Counted from the first letter of the stretch, positions 18,605-26,510 are shown. The stretch: 34,651 bases of DNA from Flavobacteriales bacterium (GCA_002401955.1 NVUQ01000007.1:20567-55217); one strand, 5' to 3'. Translations and numbers: made by a program. Notes: generated from the sequence alone by a model not told the origin.

Positions 18605-20875
18605 CTATTTTCTTGTTTGAACATCTGCAACCGCAATGGTTACCATATTCACAATTTCTCTAACTGAACTTCCTAATTGAAGAATGTGAACTGGTTTTTT
18701 CATCCCTAATAAAATAGGTCCAATTGACTCTATTCCTCCCATTTCTTGCATTAACTTATATGCTATATTTCCAGCAGAAAGGTTCGGAAATATTAATGTA
18801 TTTGTATTTCTTCTTGCCAATTCTGAAAATGGAAAGATTTCTGTTCTTAGTTCTTTGTTTAAAGCAAAATTTGCTTGAATTTCTCCATCAACAATAATAT
18901 TAGGGTGTTGTTCATGTAGCATTCTTGTTGCTTCTCTCATTTTTAGAGGATCTTCACCCTCTGCCGAGCCGAAATTAGAATATGACAACAATGCAATTCT
19001 TGGAGTAATTTTAAATCGTTCTACAATCTTAGCAACCAATGTTGTTATAGCAACAATATCTTCTGCTGATGGATTTACATTTACCGTTGTATCGGCAAAA
19101 AAGAAGGGTCCATTTTTAGTAAATAAAATATACATTCCTGCAATTGTAGTTACATCATCATCGGTACCAATTACTTGTAATGCAGGTTTAATTGTGCTCC
19201 CATAGTTTCTAGTTAATCCCGAAATTAAGGCATCAGCCTCTCCAACTTCAACCATTGCCGAACCAAAATAGTTTCGACTACGCATCAAGTCTCTTGCTTC
19301 AACTAAAGTAATTCCTCTACGCTTCCTTTTTTCAAATAATAATTCTGCAAACTTTTGCTTACGATCATTTTCACTAGAGCTTCTAGGGTCAATAATTGGA
19401 ATATCTCCCAAATCTAAATGATATTCTTCTACTAAATCTAGAATTTTCTTCTTTTTCCCTAAAAGAATAGGCTTTGCAATTCCTTCTTCATTTACAATTT
19501 GAGCAGCTTTTAACGCTTTATAATTATCCGCTTCAGCAAACACTACCTTTTTCGGGTTTCTTTTTGCCTTTTCAGTAACGTTTTTAATTAACTTATTATC
19601 TAGTCCTAATCTTTTTGACAATTCTTCTTTATAAACCTCCCAATCTTCAATTTGAATTTGAGCAACTCCAGAATCCATAGCTGCTTTTGCAACTGCTGGT
19701 GCTACTGTTGTAATCAATCTTGGATCTAATGGCTTGGGAATAATAAACCCTCTACCAAACACTATATTTTTTTCATCATAAGCCTCGTTAACCTCTTCTG
19801 GAACTGGTTCTTTAGCTAATTCAGCGATAGCTTTTACTGCTGCTAATTTCATTTCTTCATTTATACAAGTTGCTCTTACATCAAGTGCTCCTCTAAAGAT
19901 AAATGGAAACCCTAATACATTATTCACCTGATTAGGATGATCTGAACGACCAGTTGCAACAATAATATCATCACGAGAATTAATTGCTTCTTGATAAGGT
20001 ATTTCTGGATCAGGATTTGCCAAAGCGAAAACTATAGGTTCATTTGCCATAGTTTTAAGCATTTCTTTAGTCAAAATCCCTCCACAAGATAGTCCTAAAA
20101 ACATATCAGCACCAACCATCGCTTCCTCTAGCGTATCAATTTTCCTATCAGTTGCAAAGTGTTTTTTATCATCAGTCAAACCTTCCCTATCTTTCCTTAT
20201 CACTCCTTTACTATCTAGCATTACAATATTCTCTTTTTTTGCACCAAGAGAAAGATATAATTTGGAACAAGACATTGCTGAAGCTCCAGCACCACTAACA
20301 ACCAATTTAATTTCTTCTATTTTTTTTCCTGCCAATTCAACAGCATTTAACATTGCTGCTGAAGAAATAATAGCCGTGCCATGTTGATCATCATGCATAA
20401 CAGGAATATTTAGCTCAGCTTTTAATCTTTCTTCAATTTCAAAACATTCAGGAGCTTTGATATCCTCTAGGTTTATCCCTCCAAAAGTTGGAGCAATAGC
20501 CTTTACCGTATTTACAAATAAATCAACATCAGAAGCGTCAACCTCAATATCAAAAACATCGATATCTGCAAAAATCTTAAACAACAATCCTTTCCCTTCC
20601 ATTACAGGTTTAGATGCTTCAGGACCAAGATCCCCTAGACCTAAAACTGCTGTTCCGTTAGAAATAACAGCTACCAAATTCCCCTTTGCAGTATATTTAT
20701 ATACATTTTCTTTATTTTCTGCTATTTCTGTACAGGGAATAGCAACACCTGGCGAGTAAGCTAAAGATAAATCTCTTTGAGTACTATATGGTTTAGTTGG
20801 AACAACTTCAATTTTCCCTGGTTTACCTTGCGAATGATACTCTAAAGCCTCTATGTCTTTACGTGATTTTTCCAT
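18605..20875 (-). CDS. maeB: NADP-dependent malic enzyme, phosphotransacetylase-fused
   Basis: This 756-residue protein has the usual MaeB two-part layout. The malic enzyme part (about 1-410) contains AYSPGVAIPC (Tyr 40), the catalytic-lysine segment PVMEGKG (Lys 95), GGINLEDIKAPECFEIE (metal site), MHDDQHGTAI and the nucleotide-binding VVSGAGASAMSCSKLYLSLG. The C-terminal part (about 430-756) is a phosphate acetyltransferase-like domain (VVFAEADNYKALKAAQIV, ADALISGLTRNYGSTIKPAL, FPNLSAGNIAYKLMQEMGG). In MaeB this domain is regulatory (acetyl-CoA sensing) rather than a proven PTA enzyme. It converts malate to pyruvate, CO2 and NADPH. It is the first gene of the maeB-ruvA-sprA cluster and is divergent from cobB. 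Confidence 0.96.
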   Translation of the reverse strand: MEKSRKDIEALEYHSQGKPGKIEVVPTKPYSTQRDLSLAYSPGVAIPCTEIAENKENVYKYTAKGNLVAVISNGTAVLGLGDLGPEASKPVMEGKGLLFKIFADIDVFDIEVDASDVDLFVNTVKAIAPTFGGINLEDIKAPECFEIEERLKAELNIPVMHDDQHGTAIISSAAMLNAVELAGKKIEEIKLVVSGAGASAMSCSKLYLSLGAKKENIVMLDSKGVIRKDREGLTDDKKHFATDRKIDTLEEAMVGADMFLGLSCGGILTKEMLKTMANEPIVFALANPDPEIPYQEAINSRDDIIVATGRSDHPNQVNNVLGFPFIFRGALDVRATCINEEMKLAAVKAIAELAKEPVPEEVNEAYDEKNIVFGRGFIIPKPLDPRLITTVAPAVAKAAMDSGVAQIQIEDWEVYKEELSKRLGLDNKLIKNVTEKAKRNPKKVVFAEADNYKALKAAQIVNEEGIAKPILLGKKKKILDLVEEYHLDLGDIPIIDPRSSSENDRKQKFAELLFEKRKRRGITLVEARDLMRSRNYFGSAMVEVGEADALISGLTRNYGSTIKPALQVIGTDDDVTTIAGMYILFTKNGPFFFADTTVNVNPSAEDIVAITTLVAKIVERFKITPRIALLSYSNFGSAEGEDPLKMREATRMLHEQHPNIIVDGEIQANFALNKELRTEIFPFSELARRNTNTLIFPNLSAGNIAYKLMQEMGGIESIGPILLGMKKPVHILQLGSSVREIVNMVTIAVADVQTRK

Positions 20876-20979
20876 ATAAATTTTATTCTACTAAAACCCG
20901 TAAAAATAGCAATAAAATTTGGGGTTTTGAAACGAAGAAGCAGTAAAAATAACCCTAAATAAAGACCGTAAAATAATTC

Positions 20980-21009
20980 TTGGTAATCAATTGAAAATGA
21001 ATACATTTA
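20980..21009 (+). promoter_or_regulatory. Candidate cobB promoter
   Basis: TTG (20980-20982), a 19-base spacer, then TACATTTA (21002-21009). This matches the Bacteroidota layout TTG-N19-TAnnTTTG except for the last base. It lies 20 bases before the cobB ATG, inside the divergent maeB/cobB gap. Confidence 0.4.
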
Positions 21010-21029
21010 TTGCCTAATATTGAATTGAA

Positions 21030-21716
21030 ATGCAAAAAAAAATCATCATTTTCTCTGGTGCTGGAATTAGTGCCGAAAGCGGACTAAAAACATTTAGAGA
21101 TAGCGATGGCCTATGGGAAAATTATGATTTAACAGAAGTTGCTACACCAGCAGCATGGAAAAAGAACCCTGAATTGGTACTAGATTTTTACAATCTACGA
21201 AGAAAACAGGTTATCGAAGCCCAACCAAATAAAGCTCATTTTTCTTTAGTAGAACTTGAGAAAAAATTTAATGTTCAAATCATCACTCAAAACATAGATG
21301 ATTTGCATGAGCGTGCAGGATCATCTAACATACTCCATTTACATGGTGAAATATTAAAATCCAAAAGCACTAGTAACGAAAAGCAATATAACATAAATGG
21401 GACTGATCTTAATATTGGAGATTTATGCGTAAAAGGCTCTCAACTAAGACCTGACATTGTTTGGTTTGGAGAAGCTGTTCCAAAAATGATTGAAGCAGAA
21501 GAACTTTGCAAGGATGCAGATATCTTAATCATAATAGGGACCTCTCTCTCTGTTTACCCTGCTGCAAATATTGTAGAATTTGTTCCAGACTCTTGCATAA
21601 ATTACCTAGTTGATCCTAAAGAAATACCTAATAATGGAATTAAAAATCTAACCCCTATAAAAGAAAAAGCGAGTATTGGAATCCCAATACTCGCTAACAC
21701 TTTGTTAAAGTTATAG
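21030..21716 (+). CDS. cobB: NAD-dependent protein deacylase (sirtuin, SIRT5/CobB class)
   Basis: This 228-residue sirtuin has the Rossmann NAD motif FSGAGISAESGLKTFRD (8-24), TQNIDDLHERAG (86-97), catalytic His 105 in LHLHGE, LRPDIVWFGE and IIGTSLSVYPAA. Tyr 54 and Arg 57 (YNLR) fit the class III YxxR pair that favours succinyl/malonyl-lysine, so deacylation beyond acetyl is likely. The four-cysteine zinc site of classical sirtuins is mostly missing: the segment between LHGE and LRPDIVW has a single Cys (LCVKG). This agrees with my memory of Bacteroidota homologs. The last 17 codons contain the hairpin that terminates the convergent cargo gene, and copies of this tail occur twice more downstream. 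The protein end (KEKASIGIPILANTLLKL) still looks like a normal sirtuin C-terminus. Confidence 0.93.
   Translation: MQKKIIIFSGAGISAESGLKTFRDSDGLWENYDLTEVATPAAWKKNPELVLDFYNLRRKQVIEAQPNKAHFSLVELEKKFNVQIITQNIDDLHERAGSSNILHLHGEILKSKSTSNEKQYNINGTDLNIGDLCVKGSQLRPDIVWFGEAVPKMIEAEELCKDADILIIIGTSLSVYPAANIVEFVPDSCINYLVDPKEIPNNGIKNLTPIKEKASIGIPILANTLLKL
21664..21695 (-). terminator. Cassette terminator copy A, inside cobB
   Basis: Stem AGCGAGTATTGG (21668-21679) / CCAATACTCGCT (21684-21695), loop AATC, followed on the minus strand by TTTTTCTTTT. It serves the cargo gene ending at 21721 but lies within the last codons of convergent cobB. It is the same element as at 22554-22586 and 23434-23467. Confidence 0.8.
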
Positions 21717-21720
21717 TTAA

Positions 21721-22491
21721 TTACTTAACGATTACTCTTTCCGTTCTAATTGCTTTATTATCCACTTTAATAGAGTAAAAATAAACTCCAGCATTTAAAT
21801 TATCAACCTTTAAATTAACCTGTCCTTTATTACTGTTTAAAGCATGAGAAGTCACTTTCTGACCCAACACATCATAAACATCCATTCTTGCGTTGTTAGT
21901 ATTCCCATCTATTACATAACTAATTGTTAAGTTATCTGTAGCTGGATTTGGATAAGCGGTTAATGTTGCAACATTAACCTCTTCTTCAACAGAAACAGCA
22001 TTACACGCCCACACTATTCTAGCAGAAGAAGAGTCTGCAGTATTCGCAGGGTCATACACAGTAACTATCCATACAGCAGAGTCAATCGCACAATCTTGCC
22101 AAGGCCAAGTAATAGGCGCAACTTTTAACTTCGTATAAATAGCATTTCCTGCAACAGCATCTATAATAGCATCTCCATTAGTATTTTCAATAATTTGTGT
22201 GCCCGCAACAGTAGCATCAGCAAAATAGCAAGCAGTACCAAAACAAACAGATAATTTATTAATCGAATAAGTAGGATGACACTCTAAAGTGACTTTTATA
22301 GCAAAATCCTGTGTTGTTGCTGTTAAATTTTGAACATGAAACTTAGTCGATTCTAAATAAGACAAAGTACCGTTTTCATAGTGAGTTGTTCCACTAATAT
22401 CATTATCATTTGCATCCATTAATTGTAGAGATTGTGCAGAAGCAAAACCAACAACAAAAAGGGACACAGCAAAAAGTATTTTTTTAATCAT
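21721..22491 (-). CDS. T9SS type A sorting domain protein, cassette copy 1
   Basis: From ATG at 22491 this encodes 256 residues. The frame is open to 22521, but MIKKILFAVSLFVVGFASAQ is a clean signal peptide start. The mature part begins QSLQLMDANDNDISGTTHYE. It has a beta-rich domain with SVCFGTACY and TWPWQDC and ends YDPANTADSSSARIVWAC, a pattern resembling small secreted T9SS cargo of unknown role. The last about 75 residues are a type A sorting domain (AYPNPATDNLTISYVIDG, MDVYDVLGQKV, LNAGVYFYSIKVD, ERVIVK), so export through SprA and surface attachment or release is expected. A -7 box (22519-22526) precedes it and terminator copy A follows it. It is paralogous to the genes at 22613 and 23488. 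Confidence 0.85.
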   Translation of the reverse strand: MIKKILFAVSLFVVGFASAQSLQLMDANDNDISGTTHYENGTLSYLESTKFHVQNLTATTQDFAIKVTLECHPTYSINKLSVCFGTACYFADATVAGTQIIENTNGDAIIDAVAGNAIYTKLKVAPITWPWQDCAIDSAVWIVTVYDPANTADSSSARIVWACNAVSVEEEVNVATLTAYPNPATDNLTISYVIDGNTNNARMDVYDVLGQKVTSHALNSNKGQVNLKVDNLNAGVYFYSIKVDNKAIRTERVIVK

Positions 22492-22518
22492 AGTATCGTG
22501 TTTTAAATTAACAATATC

Positions 22519-22526
22519 CAAATTTA
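22519..22526 (-). promoter_or_regulatory. Cassette promoter, copy 1 (TAAATTTG)
   Basis: The minus strand reads TAAATTTG, a full TAnnTTTG match, 27 bases before the start at 22491. The equivalent positions upstream of copies 2 and 3 carry TAAGTTTG and TAAGTTGG. Confidence 0.6.
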
Positions 22527-22553
22527 ATAATTCTTCTTTTTAATCTTCTTAAT

Positions 22554-22586
22554 AAAAAAAGCGAGTATTGGATTCCCAATACTCGC
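22554..22586 (-). terminator. Cassette terminator copy B
   Basis: Stem GCGAGTATTGG (22561-22571) / CCAATACTCGC (22576-22586), loop ATTC, followed on the minus strand by seven T. It lies downstream of cassette copy 2. It matches copies A and C except in the loop and the adjoining bases. Confidence 0.9.
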
Positions 22587-22612
22587 CAATACTATACAGT
22601 ATCTAGTAATTA

Positions 22613-23371
22613 TTACTTAATAATTACTCTTTCAGTTCTAACTGTTTGTTCATCAACTCTAATTGAGTAAAAATAAACTCCAGCATTTAAATTATCTACA
22701 TTTAAATTTACTTGTCCTTTATTACTGTTTAAAGCATGAGAAGTCACTTTCTGACCCAACACATCATAAACATCCATTCTTGCGTTATTAGTATTTCCTT
22801 CTATAGCATAACTAATTGTTAAGTTATCTGTAGCTGGATTTGGATAAGCGGTTAATGTTGCAACATTAATCTCTTCATCAATAGAAACTGGAGCAGTACA
22901 CTTCCATATAATTCTAGCAGAACTAGAATCCGAAGGATTAGCAGGATCATACGCAGTAATACTCCATATTGCAGAATCAGTAGCACAATTCACCCAAGGC
23001 CATGTAACAGGACCAACTTTTAAATCTGTGTAAATAGCATTTGCAGCAACATTATCTCCAATACCATTATTAATAATTTGTGTTGCCACAATAATACCAG
23101 AAGCTGAGTAACATGCAGAACCAAAACACACACCTAAACCACTATTTCCTGAAGGCGTATGTTCAAGAGTTACCTTCAAAGCAAATGCTTTCGTAGTTCC
23201 AGTTAAGTTTTTAACATGAAATTTAGTTACAGCTAAAGCCGCCAAATCACCATACTCGTAATGAGTTGTACCTGAAATATCATTATCATTTGCATCCAAC
23301 ATCTGTAAAGATTGTGCAGAAACAATTCCAATAGCAAAAAAGGATGCAATAAAAAGTATTTTTTTAATCAT
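22613..23371 (-). CDS. T9SS type A sorting domain protein, cassette copy 2
   Basis: This 252-residue paralog of the gene at 21721 has signal peptide MIKKILFIASFFAIGIVSAQ and a mature start SLQMLDANDNDISGTTHYEYG. The core carries KFHVKNLTGTTKAFALKVTL, GLGVCFGSACYS and VTWPWVNCATDSAIW and ends YDPANPSDSSSARIIWKC. The C-terminal sorting domain (AYPNPATDNLTISYAIEG, MDVYDVLGQKV, LNAGVYFYSIRVD, ERVIIK) is nearly identical to copy 1, down to a run of more than 50 identical bases, while the core differs much more. It has its own -7 box (23400-23407) and terminator (copy B). Function unknown; probably secreted through T9SS. Confidence 0.87.
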   Translation of the reverse strand: MIKKILFIASFFAIGIVSAQSLQMLDANDNDISGTTHYEYGDLAALAVTKFHVKNLTGTTKAFALKVTLEHTPSGNSGLGVCFGSACYSASGIIVATQIINNGIGDNVAANAIYTDLKVGPVTWPWVNCATDSAIWSITAYDPANPSDSSSARIIWKCTAPVSIDEEINVATLTAYPNPATDNLTISYAIEGNTNNARMDVYDVLGQKVTSHALNSNKGQVNLNVDNLNAGVYFYSIRVDEQTVRTERVIIK

Positions 23372-23399
23372 AATCTGTAATTTAAAAATTAATAATACC

Positions 23400-23407
23400 C
23401 AAACTTA
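23400..23407 (-). promoter_or_regulatory. Cassette promoter, copy 2 (TAAGTTTG)
   Basis: The minus strand reads TAAGTTTG, a full TAnnTTTG match, 28 bases before the ATG at 23371. It is at the same relative position as in copies 1 and 3. Confidence 0.6.
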
Positions 23408-23433
23408 CTCATTCTTCTGTTTAATCTCCACGC

Positions 23434-23467
23434 AAAAAAAAGCGAGTATTGGAATCCCAATACTCGC
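23434..23467 (-). terminator. Cassette terminator copy C
   Basis: Stem GCGAGTATTGG (23442-23452) / CCAATACTCGC (23457-23467), loop AATC, then eight T on the minus strand. Bases 23468-23490 continue to match the 3' end of cobB (TAACACTTTGTTAAAGTTA), marking the edge of the duplicated unit. Confidence 0.9.
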
Positions 23468-23487
23468 TAACACTTTGTTAAAGTTAA

Positions 23488-24252
23488 TTACTTAACGATT
23501 ACTCTTTCTGTTCTAATTGCTTTGTTATCCACTTTAATAGAGCAAAAATAAACTCCAGCATTTAAATTGTCAACCTTTAAATTAACTTGTCCTTTATTAC
23601 TGTTTAGAGCATGTGAAGTCACTTTCTGTCCCAACACATCATAAACATCCATTCTTGCGTTGTTAGCATTTCCATCTATTACATAACTAATTGTTAAGTT
23701 ATCTGTAGCTGGATTTGGATAAGCGGTTAATTGAACACTATTAGCATCCAACTCATCAACAGATGTCAAGTTAGTTTCTCCATTATCTATTATATTATTA
23801 CCATTAGCATCACCATGAATCTCCGCACCCTCAATAGCACCATTCCCATATTGCTGAATCACTTACATTATTGACCCAAGGCCAAGCAATAGGACCAACT
23901 TTTAAGTCAGTATAAATCCCATTTACAGCAATATCATCACCACTTCCAAAATTAATAATTTGGAGTCCAGACACATAACCAAAATCAGAATAACATAAGG
24001 CACCAAAACACACGCCTAAACCACTATTTGCAGAAGGGGCGAATTCTGTAACCACTTAATAGCGAAAGACTGTTGTGATCCAGTTAAGTTTTTAACATGA
24101 AATTTAGTACAGTCCAAAGTATATGTACTACCATATTCATAATGAGTTGTACTTGTTATGTTATTATCATTATGACTCCATATTTGAAAAGAATGAGTCG
24201 AAACAATACCAACAGTAAAAAAGGATGTAATAAAAAGTATTTTTTTAATCAT
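23488..24252 (-). pseudogene. Broken, chimeric cassette copy 3 (T9SS cargo)
   Basis: Three frames together make one cargo gene: 24252-24016 (signal peptide MIKKILFITSFFTVGIVS, then the core up to QQSFAIK), about 24055-23831 (SGLGVCFGALCYS, VGPIAWPWVNN, SDSAIW) and 23862-23488 (sorting domain with AYPNPATDNLTISYVIDG and ERVIVK). A one-base loss just after AIK causes the first shift near 24050. The second shift lies at the AIW junction near 23860. There the expected segment (SITAYDPANPSD...) is replaced by an unrelated one containing DANGNNIIDNGE, which fits a calcium-binding EF-hand/dockerin loop. The gene therefore looks like a fusion of two paralogs that then decayed, or two sequencing errors. 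The promoter also departs from consensus (TAAGTTGG). Confidence 0.8.
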
Positions 24253-24280
24253 AACTATTTAGTTTAAAATTAACATTAAC

Positions 24281-24288
24281 CCAACTTA
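24281..24288 (-). promoter_or_regulatory. Degraded cassette promoter, copy 3 (TAAGTTGG)
   Basis: It is at the same distance (28 bases) from the pseudogene start as the -7 boxes of copies 1 and 2, but reads TAAGTTGG, losing one consensus T. This agrees with decay of the copy. Confidence 0.45.
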
Positions 24289-24399
24289 CTCATTTAATTA
24301 TTCCGTCCTTTATGTAAGCACTATCAATCTGCTGCAGCATAAAATATAGGATTCCAATATTAATTAAATTAACAAAATAGGTGAAACGAGTTATTTTCT

Positions 24400-24407
24400 T
24401 AAATTTG
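24400..24407 (+). promoter_or_regulatory. Candidate -7 element (TAAATTTG)
   Basis: Full match to TAnnTTTG, 39 bases before the ATG at 24447. No clear TTG -33 box is seen. Confidence 0.5.
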
Positions 24408-24446
24408 GTACCTTAATTAATAAACAACTAACTAAACACTTAAATT

Positions 24447-26411
24447 ATGAAAAAATTATTACTCTCTGCACTTGCTTTAACCACTATTGTTGGTACTGCA
24501 AATGCACAAATTTTTACAGAGGATTTCACTAATGGAATCCCAGTAACATTTACATTAACTGATAGTGATGGGCTAACACCTCATGCAAATGTAAGTACGT
24601 TAACAGCTGCTTTCAACGCTGGATCTGGACAAGATGACAACGGATTAACTAAAGATTGTGCGTTGAGTACATCTTGGTTTAGTTCACCTGCTGCTGCTGA
24701 TGATTGGATGGTAACTCCTGCCATTGTACTTCCAGTAACTACCAACCAATTGGTTTTAGAATGGAATTCTATGACATTAGATGCTATTTATCCTGATGGT
24801 TTAGAAGTTTACATTTCAACTACAGGAACTGCTCCTTCTGATTTTATTACTCCTGCAATTTACAATACAACTGCGACTGGAGAACCTAGTGTATGGACAG
24901 CTCAACAAATAGATATTTCTTTAATGAATGGACAAACTATTTATGTTGGTTTCAGAAACCAATCTAACGATGCATTTGTTTTAGCTGTTGACGACATTGT
25001 TGTTCGTGAATTATTCGCTGTTGATGGTCAAATGCTTTCTGTAAACGTTCCTCAATATGGAACTGGTGGAAACGTAAACATTATGGGAGTTGTTAAAAAT
25101 GATGGTGGAAATGCTATAACTAGTTACGACATTAGCTATACCGTTAATTCTGGGACTCCAGTTGTTGAATCATTTACCAATACAATTGCTTCAGGAGCAA
25201 GTTACAACTTTACTCTTGCAAACCCTTTAACTTCGGTTGCAGGTAATACCTATAATTTAGACATTTCTATTGTTGTAACTGGTGATGGTGATGCATCAGA
25301 TGATATGTTATCTAGTAGTCATACTGCTTTATCTTCTATTCCTGCTAAAACTAACGTAGGTGAAGAATTAACAGGGTCTTGGTGCCAATGGTGCCCAAGA
25401 GGAGCTGTTGGTTTAGCTAAAATGGAATCTGTTTCAGACTTTATTGGTATAGCAGTCCATAATGGTGATCCAATGGTAGTTTCTGCATATGATGCCAATC
25501 TTGTTTTACCGAACACTCAAGGTTATCCTCACGGAGGTATTGACCGTGTTGTTGGTCTTGATCCAGGAGATTTTTTACCGGATCATAATGCAAGAAAAAC
25601 AGCTATTGTTCCTTGTGCTGTAAATTCTATTACTGCTACATACAATCCAACAACAAATATGGTTGCTGTTTCTACAGTAGCTGAATTCTTTGGAACTGTA
25701 TCTGGAAACTATAGATTATCATGTGTGATTGTTCAAGATGATTTAGAAAGTACTTCTGCTGGATGGTCACAAAGTAATGCTTATTCTGGTGGAGGAAGTG
25801 GTACAATGGCTTTCCCTGCAGGAATTAATGGAGGGTATGATTTTAGTACTGGACCAGGTTCTGTTCCTGCAGCTGCTTTTGGTGGTTACGATCATGTTGC
25901 TCGTTCATTATCTAACAATGATGTTATGGGTAACCTTGGAAGTTTACCAGCTTCAACCGTAAATATGGGTACTTACAACTATTCTTTTACTGATGTTGCT
26001 ACAAGCTCTATGCCTGGTGTAGGAAGTGCTGGGTTTGTTGCTGCTGATGCTCATGCAATTGTTATGATTGTTAATGCTACTACAGGAGAGATTTTAAATG
26101 CTGGAAAAGCTACAATTTCAGTTGTTACATCTAGTGAAGAAATAGCTGATGCTAAATTTAACTTAAGTGTATACCCTAACCCAACAGCTGATATCGCTGA
26201 TGTAACTTTCTACTTAGAAAATGGAAACACTGTAAAAATGGAAGTTTACAATGCAATGGGAGCTTTAGTTTATACTGAAAATGCTGGAAATTTAACTAAA
26301 GGAAACCATAAAATGGCTTTCAATGGTGAAGAGTTAAATAGCGGTTTCTACTTTGTTAACTTAACAATTGGAAACAAAGTAATTACTAAAAAAGTTACAT
26401 TAACTAAATAA
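24447..26411 (+). CDS. T9SS cargo: choice-of-anchor/Omp28-type protein
   Basis: This 654-residue protein has signal peptide MKKLLLSALALTTIVGTANA. Residues about 21-190 form a cleaved-adhesin / choice-of-anchor J-like beta-sandwich (FTEDFTNGIPVTFTLTD, SWFSSPAAADDWMVTPAI, VLEWNSM, VYISTTG, YVGFRNQSND, LAVDDIVVRE). A CARDB-like domain follows (about 195-285: NIMGVVKNDGGNAITSYDIS). Next is an Omp28 module (about 300-560) with NVGEELTGSWCQWCPRGAVG, where Cys 313 and Cys 316 form a thioredoxin-like CxxC. It ends with a type A sorting domain (VYPNPTADIADVTFYLENG, GFYFVNLTIGN). It is predicted to be exported by SprA and cell-surface or secreted. Its Omp28 module and tail are nearly shared with the gene at 27259. 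Function unknown; a redox or adhesive role is inference. Confidence 0.88.
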   Translation: MKKLLLSALALTTIVGTANAQIFTEDFTNGIPVTFTLTDSDGLTPHANVSTLTAAFNAGSGQDDNGLTKDCALSTSWFSSPAAADDWMVTPAIVLPVTTNQLVLEWNSMTLDAIYPDGLEVYISTTGTAPSDFITPAIYNTTATGEPSVWTAQQIDISLMNGQTIYVGFRNQSNDAFVLAVDDIVVRELFAVDGQMLSVNVPQYGTGGNVNIMGVVKNDGGNAITSYDISYTVNSGTPVVESFTNTIASGASYNFTLANPLTSVAGNTYNLDISIVVTGDGDASDDMLSSSHTALSSIPAKTNVGEELTGSWCQWCPRGAVGLAKMESVSDFIGIAVHNGDPMVVSAYDANLVLPNTQGYPHGGIDRVVGLDPGDFLPDHNARKTAIVPCAVNSITATYNPTTNMVAVSTVAEFFGTVSGNYRLSCVIVQDDLESTSAGWSQSNAYSGGGSGTMAFPAGINGGYDFSTGPGSVPAAAFGGYDHVARSLSNNDVMGNLGSLPASTVNMGTYNYSFTDVATSSMPGVGSAGFVAADAHAIVMIVNATTGEILNAGKATISVVTSSEEIADAKFNLSVYPNPTADIADVTFYLENGNTVKMEVYNAMGALVYTENAGNLTKGNHKMAFNGEELNSGFYFVNLTIGNKVITKKVTLTK

Positions 26412-26437
26412 TGAAAATTTAGTTAAATAAAAATTAC

Positions 26438-26490
26438 AAGAATCAGTAGCGTGGCATTATATTTGTCAAATCGCTACTGATTCTTTTTTT
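26438..26490 (+). terminator. Terminator after 24447-26411 gene
   Basis: Perfect 14-base stem AAGAATCAGTAGCG (26438-26451) / CGCTACTGATTCTT (26472-26485) with a 20-base loop, ending in seven T (26484-26490). The loop holds a TATATTTG element that may be the promoter of the next gene. Confidence 0.85.
26458..26465 (+). promoter_or_regulatory. Candidate -7 element inside a terminator loop (TATATTTG)
   Basis: Full TAnnTTTG match located in the loop of the upstream terminator, 45 bases before the ATG of the TlpA-like gene. A transcript starting here would begin within the second arm and so could not form the hairpin. Confidence 0.4.
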
Positions 26491-26510
26491 AAACTAAAAA
26501 ATAAAACACT

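Noticed and set aside
22492..22521. Longer N-terminus (MDIVNLKHDT) for cassette copy 1
   Set aside because: The signal peptide starts at MIKKILF (22491), as in copies 2 and 3, and the -7 box at 22519 overlaps the longer reading.
24325..24365. TATAGGATTCCAATATT, resembling a fourth cassette terminator
   Set aside because: Pairing is poor, the GCGAG ends are missing and there is no T tract; similarity to the GCGAGTATTGG element could be chance.
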